A DNA stretch of 64,000 bases from Schizosaccharomyces osmophilus (Eukaryota; Ascomycota; Schizosaccharomycetes; Schizosaccharomycetales; Schizosaccharomycetaceae). Made by a program: the position numbers and the translations under genes. This document shows, in pieces, positions 1 through 10,924 of this stretch. Numbering within the stretch: position 1 is the first letter of the stretch; each line of letters starts with the position of its first letter. The stretch covers positions 1,887,501 to 1,951,500 of the forward strand of contig NC_079239.1 in the NCBI RefSeq assembly GCF_027921745.1, given 5' to 3'. The notes beneath the pieces were generated by a model. It was not told where the DNA came from and searched no databases. It saw nothing but the letters and a program-made list of their open reading frames with translations.

Positions 1-820
1 ACCACCAGTTTCATAGAAGTCTGTAAGGAAACCATCTCGAACTAAATGTGTCAATCAAACACTCCATGACGAGAATTATTAGACATAAAGATATTGGCAA
101 ATAGTCTCTACTAGATTTATCTGAAATCCTACGAAAATTGGACTTAAGAAGGGGTATAAGTTCCCCCAGGGCTATTTCCGCAGTACTGAATACTTCAAAT
201 CAGTGACGATGTTTCACTAGTATTTCTCAGCTAGGAAAAAATTTTGGCAAGCAAGTAACATGTCACGCATTGGGTTACATGTTTGGAAACGAAGTGACAT
301 TAAAAACCTGCTGTAAATAATGATGCATTTGTTTAAATCGGTTTTCATTTGTAAATTACAGTAATTTTTTTTTTTTTTTTTTTTTTTTTTTTGTTCTTTG
401 TACAACAAGTCAAAGAGACAGCAAAAGAACCAAAAAAAAAAGCAGGTCATTTTCGTCAACTGAGAACAAGTAGTTCGAAATTGGAGCCTTTAACTTTGCA
501 ACTATATACAAATCAACAATTTTCAGCGTTTAAATTGTTTCTTGTTTAACATGATATGAATCCATAGATGAGTTTTTTGATGAAAAAACCCTTCCGCATA
601 GGGAGCTCTACTAACGGCTCCTCCGTTATCTAACATCATGGAATGAACATCAGAGATGCTCCTTCATTATCTTGTTTGCTTCACCATCTATAAATACTAA
701 CATAGTTTACACTGTAAACATATCATTTGGAAACTGTTTGGTTAATTCTCCAATAATTTCTTGTTGCTGTCATCTTTTTGTTAATCTTTTAATTGCCGTT
801 TTGGTTGAATAATATTCCAA
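1..820. other. Intergenic, promoter side of 5-oxoprolinase
   Basis: No supportable gene. It holds a T28 run at 365-392 and AT-rich sequence leading to the 5-oxoprolinase start. Short frames across the T run are low-complexity artefacts. Confidence 0.6.
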
Positions 821-3800
821 ATGAGTTTAAAAATTCATATTGACCGCGGTGGCACGTTCACGGATGTAATTGCGACTGTAACAGACGATTCGCGGGAACC
901 AATTGTTACTAAATTACTCTCTGAAGACCCCAATAATTATAATGATGCTTCCATCGAAGCTGTGAGACGTGTTTTGGAAATTTATCACGGTAAACGTATT
1001 CCTAGGAATGAAAAGTTAGACACTAGTTGCATTAGTCACCTTCGCTGTGGTACTACGGTTGCTACGAATGCTTTGCTGGAACGTAAAGGAGAACGATGTG
1101 CCTTCATCACTACTAAAGGTTTTAAGGATGGTCTTGTTATTGGTAATCAGTCTCGCCCCAATATTTTTGATTTGGCTATTCGTAGACCGGAGGTCTTATA
1201 TTCAAAGGTTGTTGAAATTGATGAACGAGTTACTTTAGAAGATTTCGTGGAAGACCCGACTGGCTACAAAACAAAAGTCGATGGTACAGATCCAACTCTG
1301 GTGCTTGGCCGGTCTGGAGAAGCCGTCCGTATTTTGAAGAAGCTTGATGAAGACTCAGTAAGGAAAGATTTGCAGAAATTAAGAGACGAAGGGTTCACCA
1401 GCATTGCCGTTTGTTTGGCACATAGTTTCACTTATCCCGACCATGAGATTACTGTAGGCAAACTAGCGAAAGAATATGGTTTTTCTAATATAAGCTTGTC
1501 TGGAGAACTCATGCCTATGATTAAATATGTTCCTCGAGCTACGTCTGCAACTGCAGATGCATACCTGTCACCAGTAGTCCGTCGTTACTTATCGGGGTTT
1601 CAATCAGGTTTCTTGCACGGGCTTAAAACTCAGAACCACCAAAAAGGTGTTCGTTGTGAGTTTATGCAAAGCGATGGTGGTCTCGCCGATGTAAACAAAT
1701 TTTCCGGTCTTCGAGCTATATTATCCGGCCCCGCTGGCGGTGTCGTCGGATTTGCTCTTACTTCATATGATGAGGACACAACCATCCCAGTCATCGGATT
1801 TGATATGGGTGGTACTTCTACTGATGTATCTCGTTACGGTGGTGCATATGAACATGTCTTTGAAACCACTACGGCCGGCGTTACTATTCAATCTCCTCAA
1901 TTAGATATTAACACAGTTGCTGCCGGTGGTGGCTCTAGATTGTTTTGGAAAAACGGATTATTTGTAGTCGGTCCAGAGAGTGCTGGCGCACATCCTGGTC
2001 CTGTTTGCTATAGAAAGGGTGGCTATCTGACTGTAACAGACGCTAACTTACTTTTAGGAAGGCTCCTTCCAGAATACTTCCCCAAAATTTTTGGTCCTAC
2101 TGAAGATCAACCTCTTGATGTCGAGGCTACTCGTACAAAATTTGAAGAATTAACTGAAGAAATTAATTCTAACATCTCAGAATCTCAAAGAATGAGCGCT
2201 GATGAAGTTGCCTATGGATTTATCAAAATTGCAAACGAAACGATGGCTCGTCCTATCCGTGCACTAACTGAAGCCAAAGGACATGATATTTCAATTCACC
2301 GCTTGACATCCTTTGGCGGCGCTGGTGGCCAGCATTGTGTTGCTATTGCTCAGTCCTTAGGTATTTCTCAAGTCCTTGTACATAAATACAGTTCCATTCT
2401 CTCAGCATATGGAATGGCTTTGGCTGACGTTGTCTCTGAGGCTCAAGAACCAGCTTCCTTTTCTCTGACTTCTCTCATAATTCCGGAAATTCAGGAGCGT
2501 TTTGGACGAATTATGGAAAGCGCACAGAAAAGTCTGAATGAGCAAGGATTTTCTAATGAGCATATCTCCTATGAACTCTTCTTGAATCTTCGTTACCAAG
2601 GAACAGATAGTCCATTAATGATAAGCAAGCCTACTGAATCTTGGGATTTTAAACAAGCTTTTCTAGAAAGACACCAGCAAGAGTTTGGATTTCTATTTGA
2701 TAAAGATATCATCATTGATGATATTCGTGTTCGAGCTTCTGGTAAAAGCTTTGAGCATAAGGAACCCAGTGTTGATGCTCAACTAAAAGATATGAAATTC
2801 ACCAAAGTTACAGGATCCGTGTCATCTGGTACTAAAAAGGTGTTCTTTGATGGAAAGCGTATGGATTGCCCTATCTTCTTACTGGGAAACTTGCCAAGTG
2901 GTGTCAAAACTGCAGGACCATCGATTATCGTAGACAAGACGCAGACTATTGTGATTCCTCCAGGATCCCTTGCTCGCATCCTTAATTCTCATGTAGTAAT
3001 AGATATTGTATCGAAAGGATCTGTTTCTGATGATTCACTCGCTAAGACGGAAGCCATCGACCCTGTTTATCTTTCCGTATTAGGTTCCCGCTTCATGGCT
3101 GTCGCTGAACAAATGGGTCGTGCTCTTCAAAAGACGAGTGTTTCGACAAACGTGAAAGAAAGACTTGACTACTCTTGTGCTTTGTTTGATGCTAACGGAG
3201 ATTTAGTTGCAAATGCACCACATATGCCAGTCCATTTGGGATCCATGTCCACTTGTGTCCGTAAGCAAGCAATGGTAAACAAAGGATTATTAAATCCTGG
3301 TGATGTCTTGGTCACTAATCATCCCAGCTTTGGTGGCACTCATTTACCAGATATTACTACTATAACCCCTTATTTTGAGGATGGAGAAATTATTTTCTAT
3401 GTTGCTTCTCGGGCTCATCATGCCGACATTGGTGGTATTTTGCCTGGTAGTATGCCTTCTACAAGTAAGGAACTTTCAGAAGAAGGCGCTAGTATTAAGA
3501 GCGAAAAATTGGTTATCAATGGCATTTTCCAAGAAGAAAAAATGATTGAATTGCTTTACCATGAGCCTGGAAAGGTGGAAGGTGGATCTGGTACACGTTG
3601 CCTACGCGATAATTTGAATGATTTGAAAGCCCAAGTAGCTTCGAATCAGAAAGGAATTAATCTCATCACCAATCTAATTAAAGAGTATGGTAAAAATTCT
3701 GTCTTACGTTACATGAAGGCCATTCAAAATAATGCCGAAAGTTCTGTACGTAAGCTTTTAATTGGCGTACGGAAAACATTCGGACAGGACCTTCATGCTG

Positions 3801-4771
3801 AAGACTTTATGGATGATGGTTCTCGAATTTCTTTACGGATTACGATAGACGGTAAAACAGGAGATGCTACCTTCGATTTTGATGGCACAACTGAAGAGGT
3901 TTACGGAAATACAAATGCTCCTGAGGCAGTTACTTATAGTGCTATCATATATTGTTTACGAGTATTAGTATCTGAAAATATTCCCTTGAACCAAGGTTGC
4001 TTGTTACCTATTAAGGTACGAATTCCTGACGATTGTTTCCTTAAGCCTTCTGAAACGGCAGCCGTTGTCGGTGGTAATGTCCTTACCTCTCAACGGATTA
4101 CAGATACAATATTGAAGGCTTTCCAGGCTTGTGCCGCTAGCCAAGGAGATACAAATAACTTGACATTCGGCATGGGCGGTAGAAATCATGAGACTGGAGA
4201 AATTACTCCAGGATTTGGATACTATGAAACTATTTGTGGTGGCTCTGGTGCATGTGACGGAATGGATGGTACTTCCGGTGTTCACACCCATATGACCAAT
4301 ACTAGAATTACTGATCTGGAAGTCTTTGAGCGCAGGTATCCTGTTATCCTTAAAAACTTTAACATCCGCAAAAATTCTGGAGGTGCAGGAAAATACAGAG
4401 GAGGTGACGGTGTCATTCGCGATATTGAGTTCCGCATTCCAGTTACATTGTCAATCTTGTCTGAGCGACGCGCATATCATCCTTATGGTATGAAAGGAGG
4501 TGAAGATGCGAAATGCGGAAAGAATATATGGGTCAAATGTTCGACGGATGAAGAAGGAAATTACAAAGTACGAAGAATCAACTTGGGCGGAAGGAACACG
4601 TGCCACATAGCCGCTGGAGATCACATTGAAATCCATACACCTGGCGGTGGAGGATATGGCCCAGCGAGAGACAGGATTGAAAATACGGAACTGGCAAAAG
4701 TTGTGGATACTTCTGCTTTTCGGGCGAACGGAAGTCTATCTCAGCGACACTATATACAGCACACGAATTAA
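821..4771 (+). CDS. ATP-dependent 5-oxoprolinase (HyuA-HyuB fusion)
   Basis: Hydrolyses 5-oxo-L-proline to glutamate with ATP in the cytosol, as the last step of glutathione/gamma-glutamyl turnover. The 1316-residue intronless protein has the full eukaryotic OPLAH layout: hydantoinase A N-terminal segment (about 1-215, beginning with HIDRGGTFTDV), the main HyuA domain (about 230-530, with IGFDMGGTSTDVSRYGG and TVAAGGGSR), and HyuB (about 735-1270, with SMSTCVRKQ and NHPSFGGTHLPDIT). The first ATG gives the expected family length. It matches one of two adjacent 5-oxoprolinase genes that I recall in S. pombe (SPAC11D3.14c/.15); the second copy is not in the window. Neighbouring genes (regulator, permease, DUF1445) suggest a pyroglutamate or D-glutamate utilisation locus, which is inference. 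Confidence 0.95.
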   Translation: MSLKIHIDRGGTFTDVIATVTDDSREPIVTKLLSEDPNNYNDASIEAVRRVLEIYHGKRIPRNEKLDTSCISHLRCGTTVATNALLERKGERCAFITTKGFKDGLVIGNQSRPNIFDLAIRRPEVLYSKVVEIDERVTLEDFVEDPTGYKTKVDGTDPTLVLGRSGEAVRILKKLDEDSVRKDLQKLRDEGFTSIAVCLAHSFTYPDHEITVGKLAKEYGFSNISLSGELMPMIKYVPRATSATADAYLSPVVRRYLSGFQSGFLHGLKTQNHQKGVRCEFMQSDGGLADVNKFSGLRAILSGPAGGVVGFALTSYDEDTTIPVIGFDMGGTSTDVSRYGGAYEHVFETTTAGVTIQSPQLDINTVAAGGGSRLFWKNGLFVVGPESAGAHPGPVCYRKGGYLTVTDANLLLGRLLPEYFPKIFGPTEDQPLDVEATRTKFEELTEEINSNISESQRMSADEVAYGFIKIANETMARPIRALTEAKGHDISIHRLTSFGGAGGQHCVAIAQSLGISQVLVHKYSSILSAYGMALADVVSEAQEPASFSLTSLIIPEIQERFGRIMESAQKSLNEQGFSNEHISYELFLNLRYQGTDSPLMISKPTESWDFKQAFLERHQQEFGFLFDKDIIIDDIRVRASGKSFEHKEPSVDAQLKDMKFTKVTGSVSSGTKKVFFDGKRMDCPIFLLGNLPSGVKTAGPSIIVDKTQTIVIPPGSLARILNSHVVIDIVSKGSVSDDSLAKTEAIDPVYLSVLGSRFMAVAEQMGRALQKTSVSTNVKERLDYSCALFDANGDLVANAPHMPVHLGSMSTCVRKQAMVNKGLLNPGDVLVTNHPSFGGTHLPDITTITPYFEDGEIIFYVASRAHHADIGGILPGSMPSTSKELSEEGASIKSEKLVINGIFQEEKMIELLYHEPGKVEGGSGTRCLRDNLNDLKAQVASNQKGINLITNLIKEYGKNSVLRYMKAIQNNAESSVRKLLIGVRKTFGQDLHAEDFMDDGSRISLRITIDGKTGDATFDFDGTTEEVYGNTNAPEAVTYSAIIYCLRVLVSENIPLNQGCLLPIKVRIPDDCFLKPSETAAVVGGNVLTSQRITDTILKAFQACAASQGDTNNLTFGMGGRNHETGEITPGFGYYETICGGSGACDGMDGTSGVHTHMTNTRITDLEVFERRYPVILKNFNIRKNSGGAGKYRGGDGVIRDIEFRIPVTLSILSERRAYHPYGMKGGEDAKCGKNIWVKCSTDEEGNYKVRRINLGGRNTCHIAAGDHIEIHTPGGGGYGPARDRIENTELAKVVDTSAFRANGSLSQRHYIQHTN

Positions 4772-5219
4772 CTTAGCTTTTCCTAGAAAAGCTGATTTAA
4801 ATAGCAAGAAAAGAAGAATAGAAGATTTTGCTCTGTTCATGCACTCATAAACTGAATTGGACGGTTACAAGAGTTAGCATAAATCACGATTATCATATGT
4901 ATACGAGAAAATGAAATGTATGAGATTATAACAAACAATTTATATAAACCTAGTTTTTACAGGTAGAAAGGGCAGAAAAGGCTCGAACTATCATTAGAGA
5001 ACATGTAAAACAAAACACAAAAGAGGGCATCAAAGCAAAATTAGGTATGTGAAATAAGCGATTCATGAACAAAGCATTGATTGGTAAAGGGAGTAAACAT
5101 AAAACAAAAACAACAAGAGAACGAACGACATGACAACGTAATAGAAAACAAGATGTTGAAGCAGTAGTCGAGAAAAAGGACCGAAAGAATAGAGGACTAT
5201 CAACAGATGGGGAACAGGT
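4772..5219. other. Convergent intergenic region
   Basis: 3' flanks of the 5-oxoprolinase gene and of the minus-strand orphan. Purine-rich, with no open frame I would call. Confidence 0.6.
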
Positions 5220-6271
5220 TCAAGGAGTGGGGAAAAAGGAGCCTAAATCTTCGTTTTGCAGAAAAGCTGAAGAGGGATAGACGGACTCGCTAGGAAAGGT
5301 CAGGTCATTGTCGTTGAGAAAGAAAAGGTGATGATCTTTGTCATTTGAATTGAAAGGGACATTGCAGACCTCATTTTTGTAGAAATACCCGCTATTCTCA
5401 TCGTGAAAAGACTCGGGAGGATGAGGATTCGACAAATGCGTAGGGAAAAACGAAGTATGTGCCTGTAAGGAGGGATTCATGAAACCAAAGTCCGACGATG
5501 AGTCTTGAAAAGAGGAAGAAAACGAAAGAGGGTGGGAGACGAAGGGACCAGGTTTGGACTGGGTTTCTGTGAAAGATGAAGGGGACCGAATGTCGAGGTT
5601 ATTTGGGGTACATGAAGAAGAAGAAGAAGAAGAAGAAGGTGGAGGGGTGGATATAGATCGACTGGTAGCAAAAGAGTCTGTTATTGGAGAATTGAAGGAT
5701 TGGTAGGAGGCATTTTGGGGAAATGAAGAGCACCCATACGATAGAGCCATATGTGGGAGAGCGGAATGATAGCTTTTAAATTTTTCTTGGTAGTGCTGAA
5801 TGTACATTTGTAGTGTGATTGACTTGATTTGGGCGAATCGATCAAAACTGAAAGCTAAAACATACAGTTGTGATGCAGGGATTTGTTTACAGCGTTGATG
5901 CAGAACATTGACCAAATGCTCCATGAGCTCTTGACGGAGATCATGGTCAATGGGAAAGGAAGGTTGAGACATAAGAACAAAATCAAAGAAGGGAAGACGT
6001 TTTGAAAAAGTCCTATGGTTAGGCGTTGGAATAAGACAAACGAAGAGACCGTACAATTCGCACTGTCTTCAATTCCAAGGGGTCAAGCCGTAGTAAAGAT
6101 TGCAGTTTCCAATAAAAAGTGCGTTTCACTTCCAAATCGAGAGGGACTTTTGTTTTCTTTCCATCATCATCATCATTATCATTAGCGTCGTCGTCATGAA
6201 CGTTCTAGGAACCCAACGACTTTTCGGGCAGACAGATAGACTGTCGAACAAGAGATCAAAACATTTACCAT
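5220..6271 (-). CDS. Spliced orphan protein with possible KIX-like segment
   Basis: Not recognised by name; position and strand fit an S. pombe-clade orphan I recall as SPAC11D3.16c. The solid part is the last exon (5220-6012). I infer two upstream exons: 6050-6204, in another frame, encoding an Asp-rich start then VKRTFYWKLQSLLRLDP; and an ATG-only exon at 6269-6271 followed by a GTAAAT donor. The inner intron (6013-6049) ends CTAACCATAG but has a poor GTCTCT donor, so the joins are provisional. If only the last exon is used, translation could start at 5972 (MSQPSF). The segment from DHDLRQELMEHL to YIQHYQEKFKSY has the helical spacing of KIX domains (RQEL, FDRF, SITLQMYIQHYQEK). The C-terminal half is Ser/Pro/Phe-rich and disordered, as in transcriptional co-regulators. 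A function is not assignable. Confidence 0.6.
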
Positions 6272-7287
6272 GATGTTTTTTTTTTTAGATAAGATTGGAT
6301 CTTTTGGTGGTTGGAAAACCATCCATCGCAACAAGAACACCGAAAAGAAGATTCATTCATAGAGAAAACAAAACAAAAAAACACTGATCGGCATCTTTGG
6401 CATTTCGCTATTGAATCTTCTTCCTCAAAATTTCGATACCCTGTAGAGCTAACTACTCCTATTCCTTTCCTACAAGGATCCTCAGCCTAGCCAGCTCCGC
6501 GATAATGGATACCTCGTTTGGATGAGATTGATATGGATGTGGATGACTATTGCTCGTTATACAAATGATAAAGCAGTATTTAATATACATGGCCATAGCG
6601 AGGTATCATATTTTGTAGGAACCAAACCAACATAAACAAAAGAAGCTGTCAAAGGAGCGAAACTATAGATTAGTTGGGCCCTGGTTTTTGACCCAAGTTT
6701 GGATATGTATCTATTTGAAAGTCGCCCATGAAATTTGAATCAACAGAATCCGTAGCGAGATCTTTTCCTTGTTTTGACTTGATCTACCGTTCATGACAAT
6801 AGTGGTTTAACATCTTATCTTTCTCGTTATTACCTACTACTGATTGCTTTCCCATCCACGGTTTGGTCTTGCTTATCGAGCTTTGTAGTATCAAAACAAT
6901 GATGTGTATCAAAGATCGCACAAACATAATTATCCAGCTGTTACGAATCAAAAGATGAGCTTGACTTAGCTTAGCAATTGGCTTATCTTGATGTTCTTTC
7001 TGTGTAAAACCAACAAAATTAAGAATCGTCCAACTATTTTCTCCTGAATGCTCCTACTTACTTTTATGTAAATCAAACAACATCTGTTGATCCTTGTACA
7101 AACACGGTACTGCCATTTCGATGTTTGTCGTATATGTCTGGATCCTTTGCTTATTTCCTTCTTTCTAGGTTTCCAGTTGGATTGCGCTGAACCAATCGCT
7201 TCTTTTTTTCCTTTTTGGCTGTTTGTCTCTGTCATTTTTATTTATTCACTCTTCCTCTCCTTCATATCTAACTTACGGCCTTGTAGC
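6272..7287. other. Divergent promoter region
   Basis: Between the orphan (minus) and the zinc-finger regulator (plus). The last 200 bases are open in frame with the regulator but encode a Phe/Leu/Ile-rich stretch typical of a translated pyrimidine-rich leader, so I treat them as 5' UTR. Confidence 0.5.
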
Positions 7288-9060
7288 ATGCCTTCTTCTT
7301 CTTCCACTCAGTATGCCGATTTTAATGATGGGGCAGGTATCAAGCGAAAGAGCAGCCAAGACTTAGACGGTTTACATAAACGGCCATTCATTTGCGATAC
7401 TTGTGGAAAGCGTTTTACTCGCCTTGAAAATCTCACTCGACATAAACTTTCTCATGATGATACAAAAAATATCTACTGTAAATATTGCCATCAAGCTTGC
7501 AAAAGAACAGATCTTCTCAAGCGACACATACAGCGGCACCATTCCGATGTTCTTCCAAATTCTGCTCCTCAACCTGCGCATGAAGCGCTTCCCACCAAAA
7601 CCACTGAGCAGGATCCCGAAAACCTGGAGATTGTCCTCCCTTCATTTGATGCCGTTGATCTTCCAAAAACGTATCATCCTACCCTACGCCCCTATTTCAC
7701 GGTTCTTCCCTTCATCCCTTCAGACTTTCTTGTTCATTATATCGAAAGTTATTTCGAATGGTTTCATCCCATTTTCCCCATGTTACACCAACCCTCTTTT
7801 CACATCGAAGGTGCTGCAGCCTCTTTTATTCGTTCCATTAGCCTAATCGGGTGTTATTCCACCGGCATTGAAAGTGACGCTACCTTGGGCCTTTTGTTTT
7901 GGGACAGCGGCTTTCACTTGCTACAGATTTACCTCCAAAACGACGCTCAAAAAAATACAAATCTTTGGGTTATCCAAACTCGCTTCTTGCTTTGCATCTC
8001 CTCTCTCTTTGAAAAAACTTCCTCGTTTACTAGCATTGGTCAAGCTTTACTTCGTGACCTGGTTCACGATGTTCGAGTACAAGGCTGGACAGCCCTTCCT
8101 CCTATTCCAAAAGATTCTTCTTCCTCTATTTTTATAGAATACGAATCTAAAAAACGTACTGTCTATTGTATATATACCTTAGAGTATCTTTTGGCTGCCT
8201 TCTTCAATCGGAACCCTTCCCTCTCATTCCAAGAACTTCGAATGCCTCTTCCTGTTGATGAACTTTTTTGGGACTCTACTAGTTCCCTAGAAGAAGAACA
8301 GTGGACGCAGACTCCACCTTCCTTCCACAATTGCTTAAGGAAGCTCTCCCATGGACCCATTGTTTTCAAGGAAACAAGAATTACAGGCCCAGCTCTTCTT
8401 TGTGCCGTATACGAACTGATCCATAACGATGCTAAAAAGGAATGTGTTTTTGAAGCTTCGAAATCTTCCAAACAGGTTTATGAGGTTATGCTTCAACACT
8501 TACGCATGAGTATGGAATGCTCAACTAAGAACAAAAAGGTTTTGCTTCTATTTATGAGTTTATGGAATCTTATTCGAACCTATTTACATCTTCATGATCC
8601 TTTGCTGATTCTGTCAAAGTCCTTTTACGATTTAAAAAGTACAGTTCACTTTTTTCAGAATTCCTTGAAAGATGACAGTGCTCATTTTTTTCCTTTTCCC
8701 GATTTTTACAGCATAAGTCTGGCATTAGAAGGAATTCTTTGGACATTTGATCATGGATTAGTTGTCTTGCAAAATTCCAACTTTGATATACCAATCGTTC
8801 ATTTTGCTATCTTTCGATTGCTTCTTCAAGGCCTATATCTCTTTAAAGATTGTCAATCCGAAACACTCTCTAGTCATACAAATACAGCCTTCTTGCGAAA
8901 ACAATTAGCATTTTGCTTTAGCGGTCGGCAAATGCCTATGAGAACTTTGGAAACATTTGATGATATTATGAACCTGACTTCAGTTCTTGTGAAGATAATA
9001 AATGTTGAAGGAGGGTGGGGAGCAGGTGCTTTACTATCAAAAACTTTTCCTGTGTCGTAA
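7288..9060 (+). CDS. C2H2 zinc-finger transcription factor (fungal_trans)
   Basis: Sequence-specific regulator, expected in the nucleus. Two tandem C2H2 fingers lie near the N-terminus (about residues 30-85): CDTCGKRFTRLENLTRHKLSH and CKYCHQACKRTDLLKRHIQRHH. They are followed by a fungal-specific middle homology domain beginning near YFEWFHPIFPMLHQPSF. The ATG at 7288 (MPSSSSTQYADF) gives 590 residues, close to the length I recall for S. pombe SPAC11D3.17. An in-frame upstream extension would add 67 hydrophobic residues and is rejected. It lies between an orphan and a DAL5-type permease, next to 5-oxoprolinase. Fungal factors often control adjacent transporters and enzymes, so a local regulatory role is a reasonable inference. 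Confidence 0.9.
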   Translation: MPSSSSTQYADFNDGAGIKRKSSQDLDGLHKRPFICDTCGKRFTRLENLTRHKLSHDDTKNIYCKYCHQACKRTDLLKRHIQRHHSDVLPNSAPQPAHEALPTKTTEQDPENLEIVLPSFDAVDLPKTYHPTLRPYFTVLPFIPSDFLVHYIESYFEWFHPIFPMLHQPSFHIEGAAASFIRSISLIGCYSTGIESDATLGLLFWDSGFHLLQIYLQNDAQKNTNLWVIQTRFLLCISSLFEKTSSFTSIGQALLRDLVHDVRVQGWTALPPIPKDSSSSIFIEYESKKRTVYCIYTLEYLLAAFFNRNPSLSFQELRMPLPVDELFWDSTSSLEEEQWTQTPPSFHNCLRKLSHGPIVFKETRITGPALLCAVYELIHNDAKKECVFEASKSSKQVYEVMLQHLRMSMECSTKNKKVLLLFMSLWNLIRTYLHLHDPLLILSKSFYDLKSTVHFFQNSLKDDSAHFFPFPDFYSISLALEGILWTFDHGLVVLQNSNFDIPIVHFAIFRLLLQGLYLFKDCQSETLSSHTNTAFLRKQLAFCFSGRQMPMRTLETFDDIMNLTSVLVKIINVEGGWGAGALLSKTFPVS

Positions 9061-9418
9061 AGATCTGTTTTGTCTTTTTAATCCTTGTATACTACTTGTT
9101 TTATTTGTCTTTGCTTTAACTCCTTTTTTTTTTTTTTTTTTTTCTTCTCGATTAATATGACAACATTGTAATTGTTTTTGAAATGACTGATTTCTACTTG
9201 CATGATTAGACGTAGTTCAATAAATTCTGGGAAAACTAATATACGCGAAAGTAAATCTGTATTCATTATTAGACGACATTGGGATAGGAATAATTTATTG
9301 TACAAAGGGAAAAGGGCAAAGAATGAATTCTAATGTCCTGACAAAGAAATTAAGTGAAGGAGAAAGAAACAATCCGTAACAAGAAAAAGGGATTCACGGA
9401 AAAATACTCAGCAATAGT
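9061..9418. other. Convergent intergenic with T20 tract
   Basis: 3' ends of the regulator and of the MFS permease face each other. A T20 run lies at 9124-9143. No gene seen. Confidence 0.6.
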
Positions 9419-10924
9419 CTATAAAAAGTAACGAAAGTCATCAGCATAATCACCAGTCAAGGTGGGATCAAACATACCACGAGCGCATCGTTCGTCACGC
9501 TTATTATTAGCATATCTCAATGAAAAGAGTAAGACGATGTAACCGATTAATCCTACCAAAACGCAACCCAGCGTAAAGGAATGACCCAGGATATATCGAG
9601 GAGCACTTTTGGATTGATAAATTTGCCCGGCAATGATACCGGAGCTATTGGCTATGGTTTGTTGAATTCCTATTGCGGTTGCTCGTTTGTAATGTCCTGC
9701 AACATTGTTATTGAGCCAACCTAAATTCATTCCCGGACCTATATAGCAACCGATGGCGACAATAAAACAAGCTGTAAACTTGGCTGCATTCGAATTACTT
9801 GCTATGAGGATAACGTAGCCGACAGCTGAAACGAGGGAAGCGCTGATTAAAAAGGGCGAACGAATTTTTGTACGATCAGAGGCATAAGCAACCACAAGGA
9901 AGGCAAGGACACCGGAGACATAGACAGGGATTGTCATGTAATTTGACTGAAGACCCGTGAATCCCAAATCTTTAACAATGGTTGGTAAGAAGGAGGAAAA
10001 GCCATACAAAACCATATCTGCGCAAAACTGACTAACAGCAGATACATAAATCTTGGGATCTTTGAATGATTTACGAACTTCTTGCCAATCAAACTTTTGT
10101 TGGCCGAGATATCGTAAATTCGCTTCGTTGCGAAGACGAGCAACTTGTCTTTCTTGCGGATTCAAGAACCACGATTTCTCTATATTGTCCGGCAGCAAAA
10201 AGAGGGAAAGTGGAACACCTATAAAAGAAATCAGGCCTTCCACAATGTATATCCATTGCCATCCAGCCATATTTCCCACATGGACCTGTTCGAGAGCATA
10301 AGCAAAAAGGCCACCAAAGGCGCCGGCTAAACCAGATGCGCAAAACAAATATGATAGACGTTGGCATTGTTCTTCTCTCGAGTAAACAGTGGTCAAATAA
10401 AGACTGAGGGCAGGAAACAAGCAACCCTCCAACAAACCGAGAATAAGACGGGTGATGATGAGACCACCATAACTAGAAACGAATCCAGAACTTAGGACCA
10501 CAATACTCCATGCCAATGAAATAAAGGCAAGCATTCGAGAAGGTCGTACGTATTTTACCAGAATGACGCTGGGTGTTTCGACAAGAATATACAGGACATA
10601 AAAGATACTAATGGCAACATTAAACCGTTCATTATAAAGTTTTAAGGAGTCGCTCATACCAGCGACAGAAGCGTTGCCAATGTTGGAGCGGTCCAAAAAG
10701 GCCATTAAATACAAAAAACCAATGATGGGTGAAATCACAAGGTCCATTTTTTTCAGTGCACTTTTTTCGATGTTTTTGTCAATGACAGTTTCTACCTCTC
10801 CCGACTCAAAACTATCGACTCTCTGCTGTACACTTTGCTTTTTCTCCATGCTACCCCTATCATCTTGAGCCGAGGTCGTTATACTTTTCGGGTAAGAAGA
10901 CTTTACAGACTCAGAATCGACCAT
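9419..10924 (-). CDS. MFS permease, allantoate/nicotinate (DAL5-like) family
   Basis: Plasma-membrane proton symporter of the anion:cation symporter branch of the major facilitator superfamily (allantoate, nicotinate, vitamin and tripeptide carriers). The 501-residue protein has a charged N-tail of about 55 residues, 12 hydrophobic segments, and family signatures such as FLYLMAFLDRSNIGNA in TM1, the TM4 segment LGLLEGCLFPALSLYLTTVYSREEQ, and NNNVAGHYKRATAIGIQQT in TM8-9. It corresponds to S. pombe SPAC11D3.18c by my recollection. The substrate cannot be read from sequence; an amide or acid linked to 5-oxoproline metabolism is suggested only by the neighbours. Confidence 0.92.
   Translation of the reverse strand: MVDSESVKSSYPKSITTSAQDDRGSMEKKQSVQQRVDSFESGEVETVIDKNIEKSALKKMDLVISPIIGFLYLMAFLDRSNIGNASVAGMSDSLKLYNERFNVAISIFYVLYILVETPSVILVKYVRPSRMLAFISLAWSIVVLSSGFVSSYGGLIITRLILGLLEGCLFPALSLYLTTVYSREEQCQRLSYLFCASGLAGAFGGLFAYALEQVHVGNMAGWQWIYIVEGLISFIGVPLSLFLLPDNIEKSWFLNPQERQVARLRNEANLRYLGQQKFDWQEVRKSFKDPKIYVSAVSQFCADMVLYGFSSFLPTIVKDLGFTGLQSNYMTIPVYVSGVLAFLVVAYASDRTKIRSPFLISASLVSAVGYVILIASNSNAAKFTACFIVAIGCYIGPGMNLGWLNNNVAGHYKRATAIGIQQTIANSSGIIAGQIYQSKSAPRYILGHSFTLGCVLVGLIGYIVLLFSLRYANNKRDERCARGMFDPTLTGDYADDFRYFL

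Noticed and set aside
217-459. 80-codon minus-strand frame with a Lys run
   Set aside because: Most of it is the T28 homopolymer read as poly-Lys.
7087-7287. N-terminal extension of the zinc-finger regulator
   Set aside because: Encodes a hydrophobic leader unlike the family; the 7288 ATG gives the expected length.
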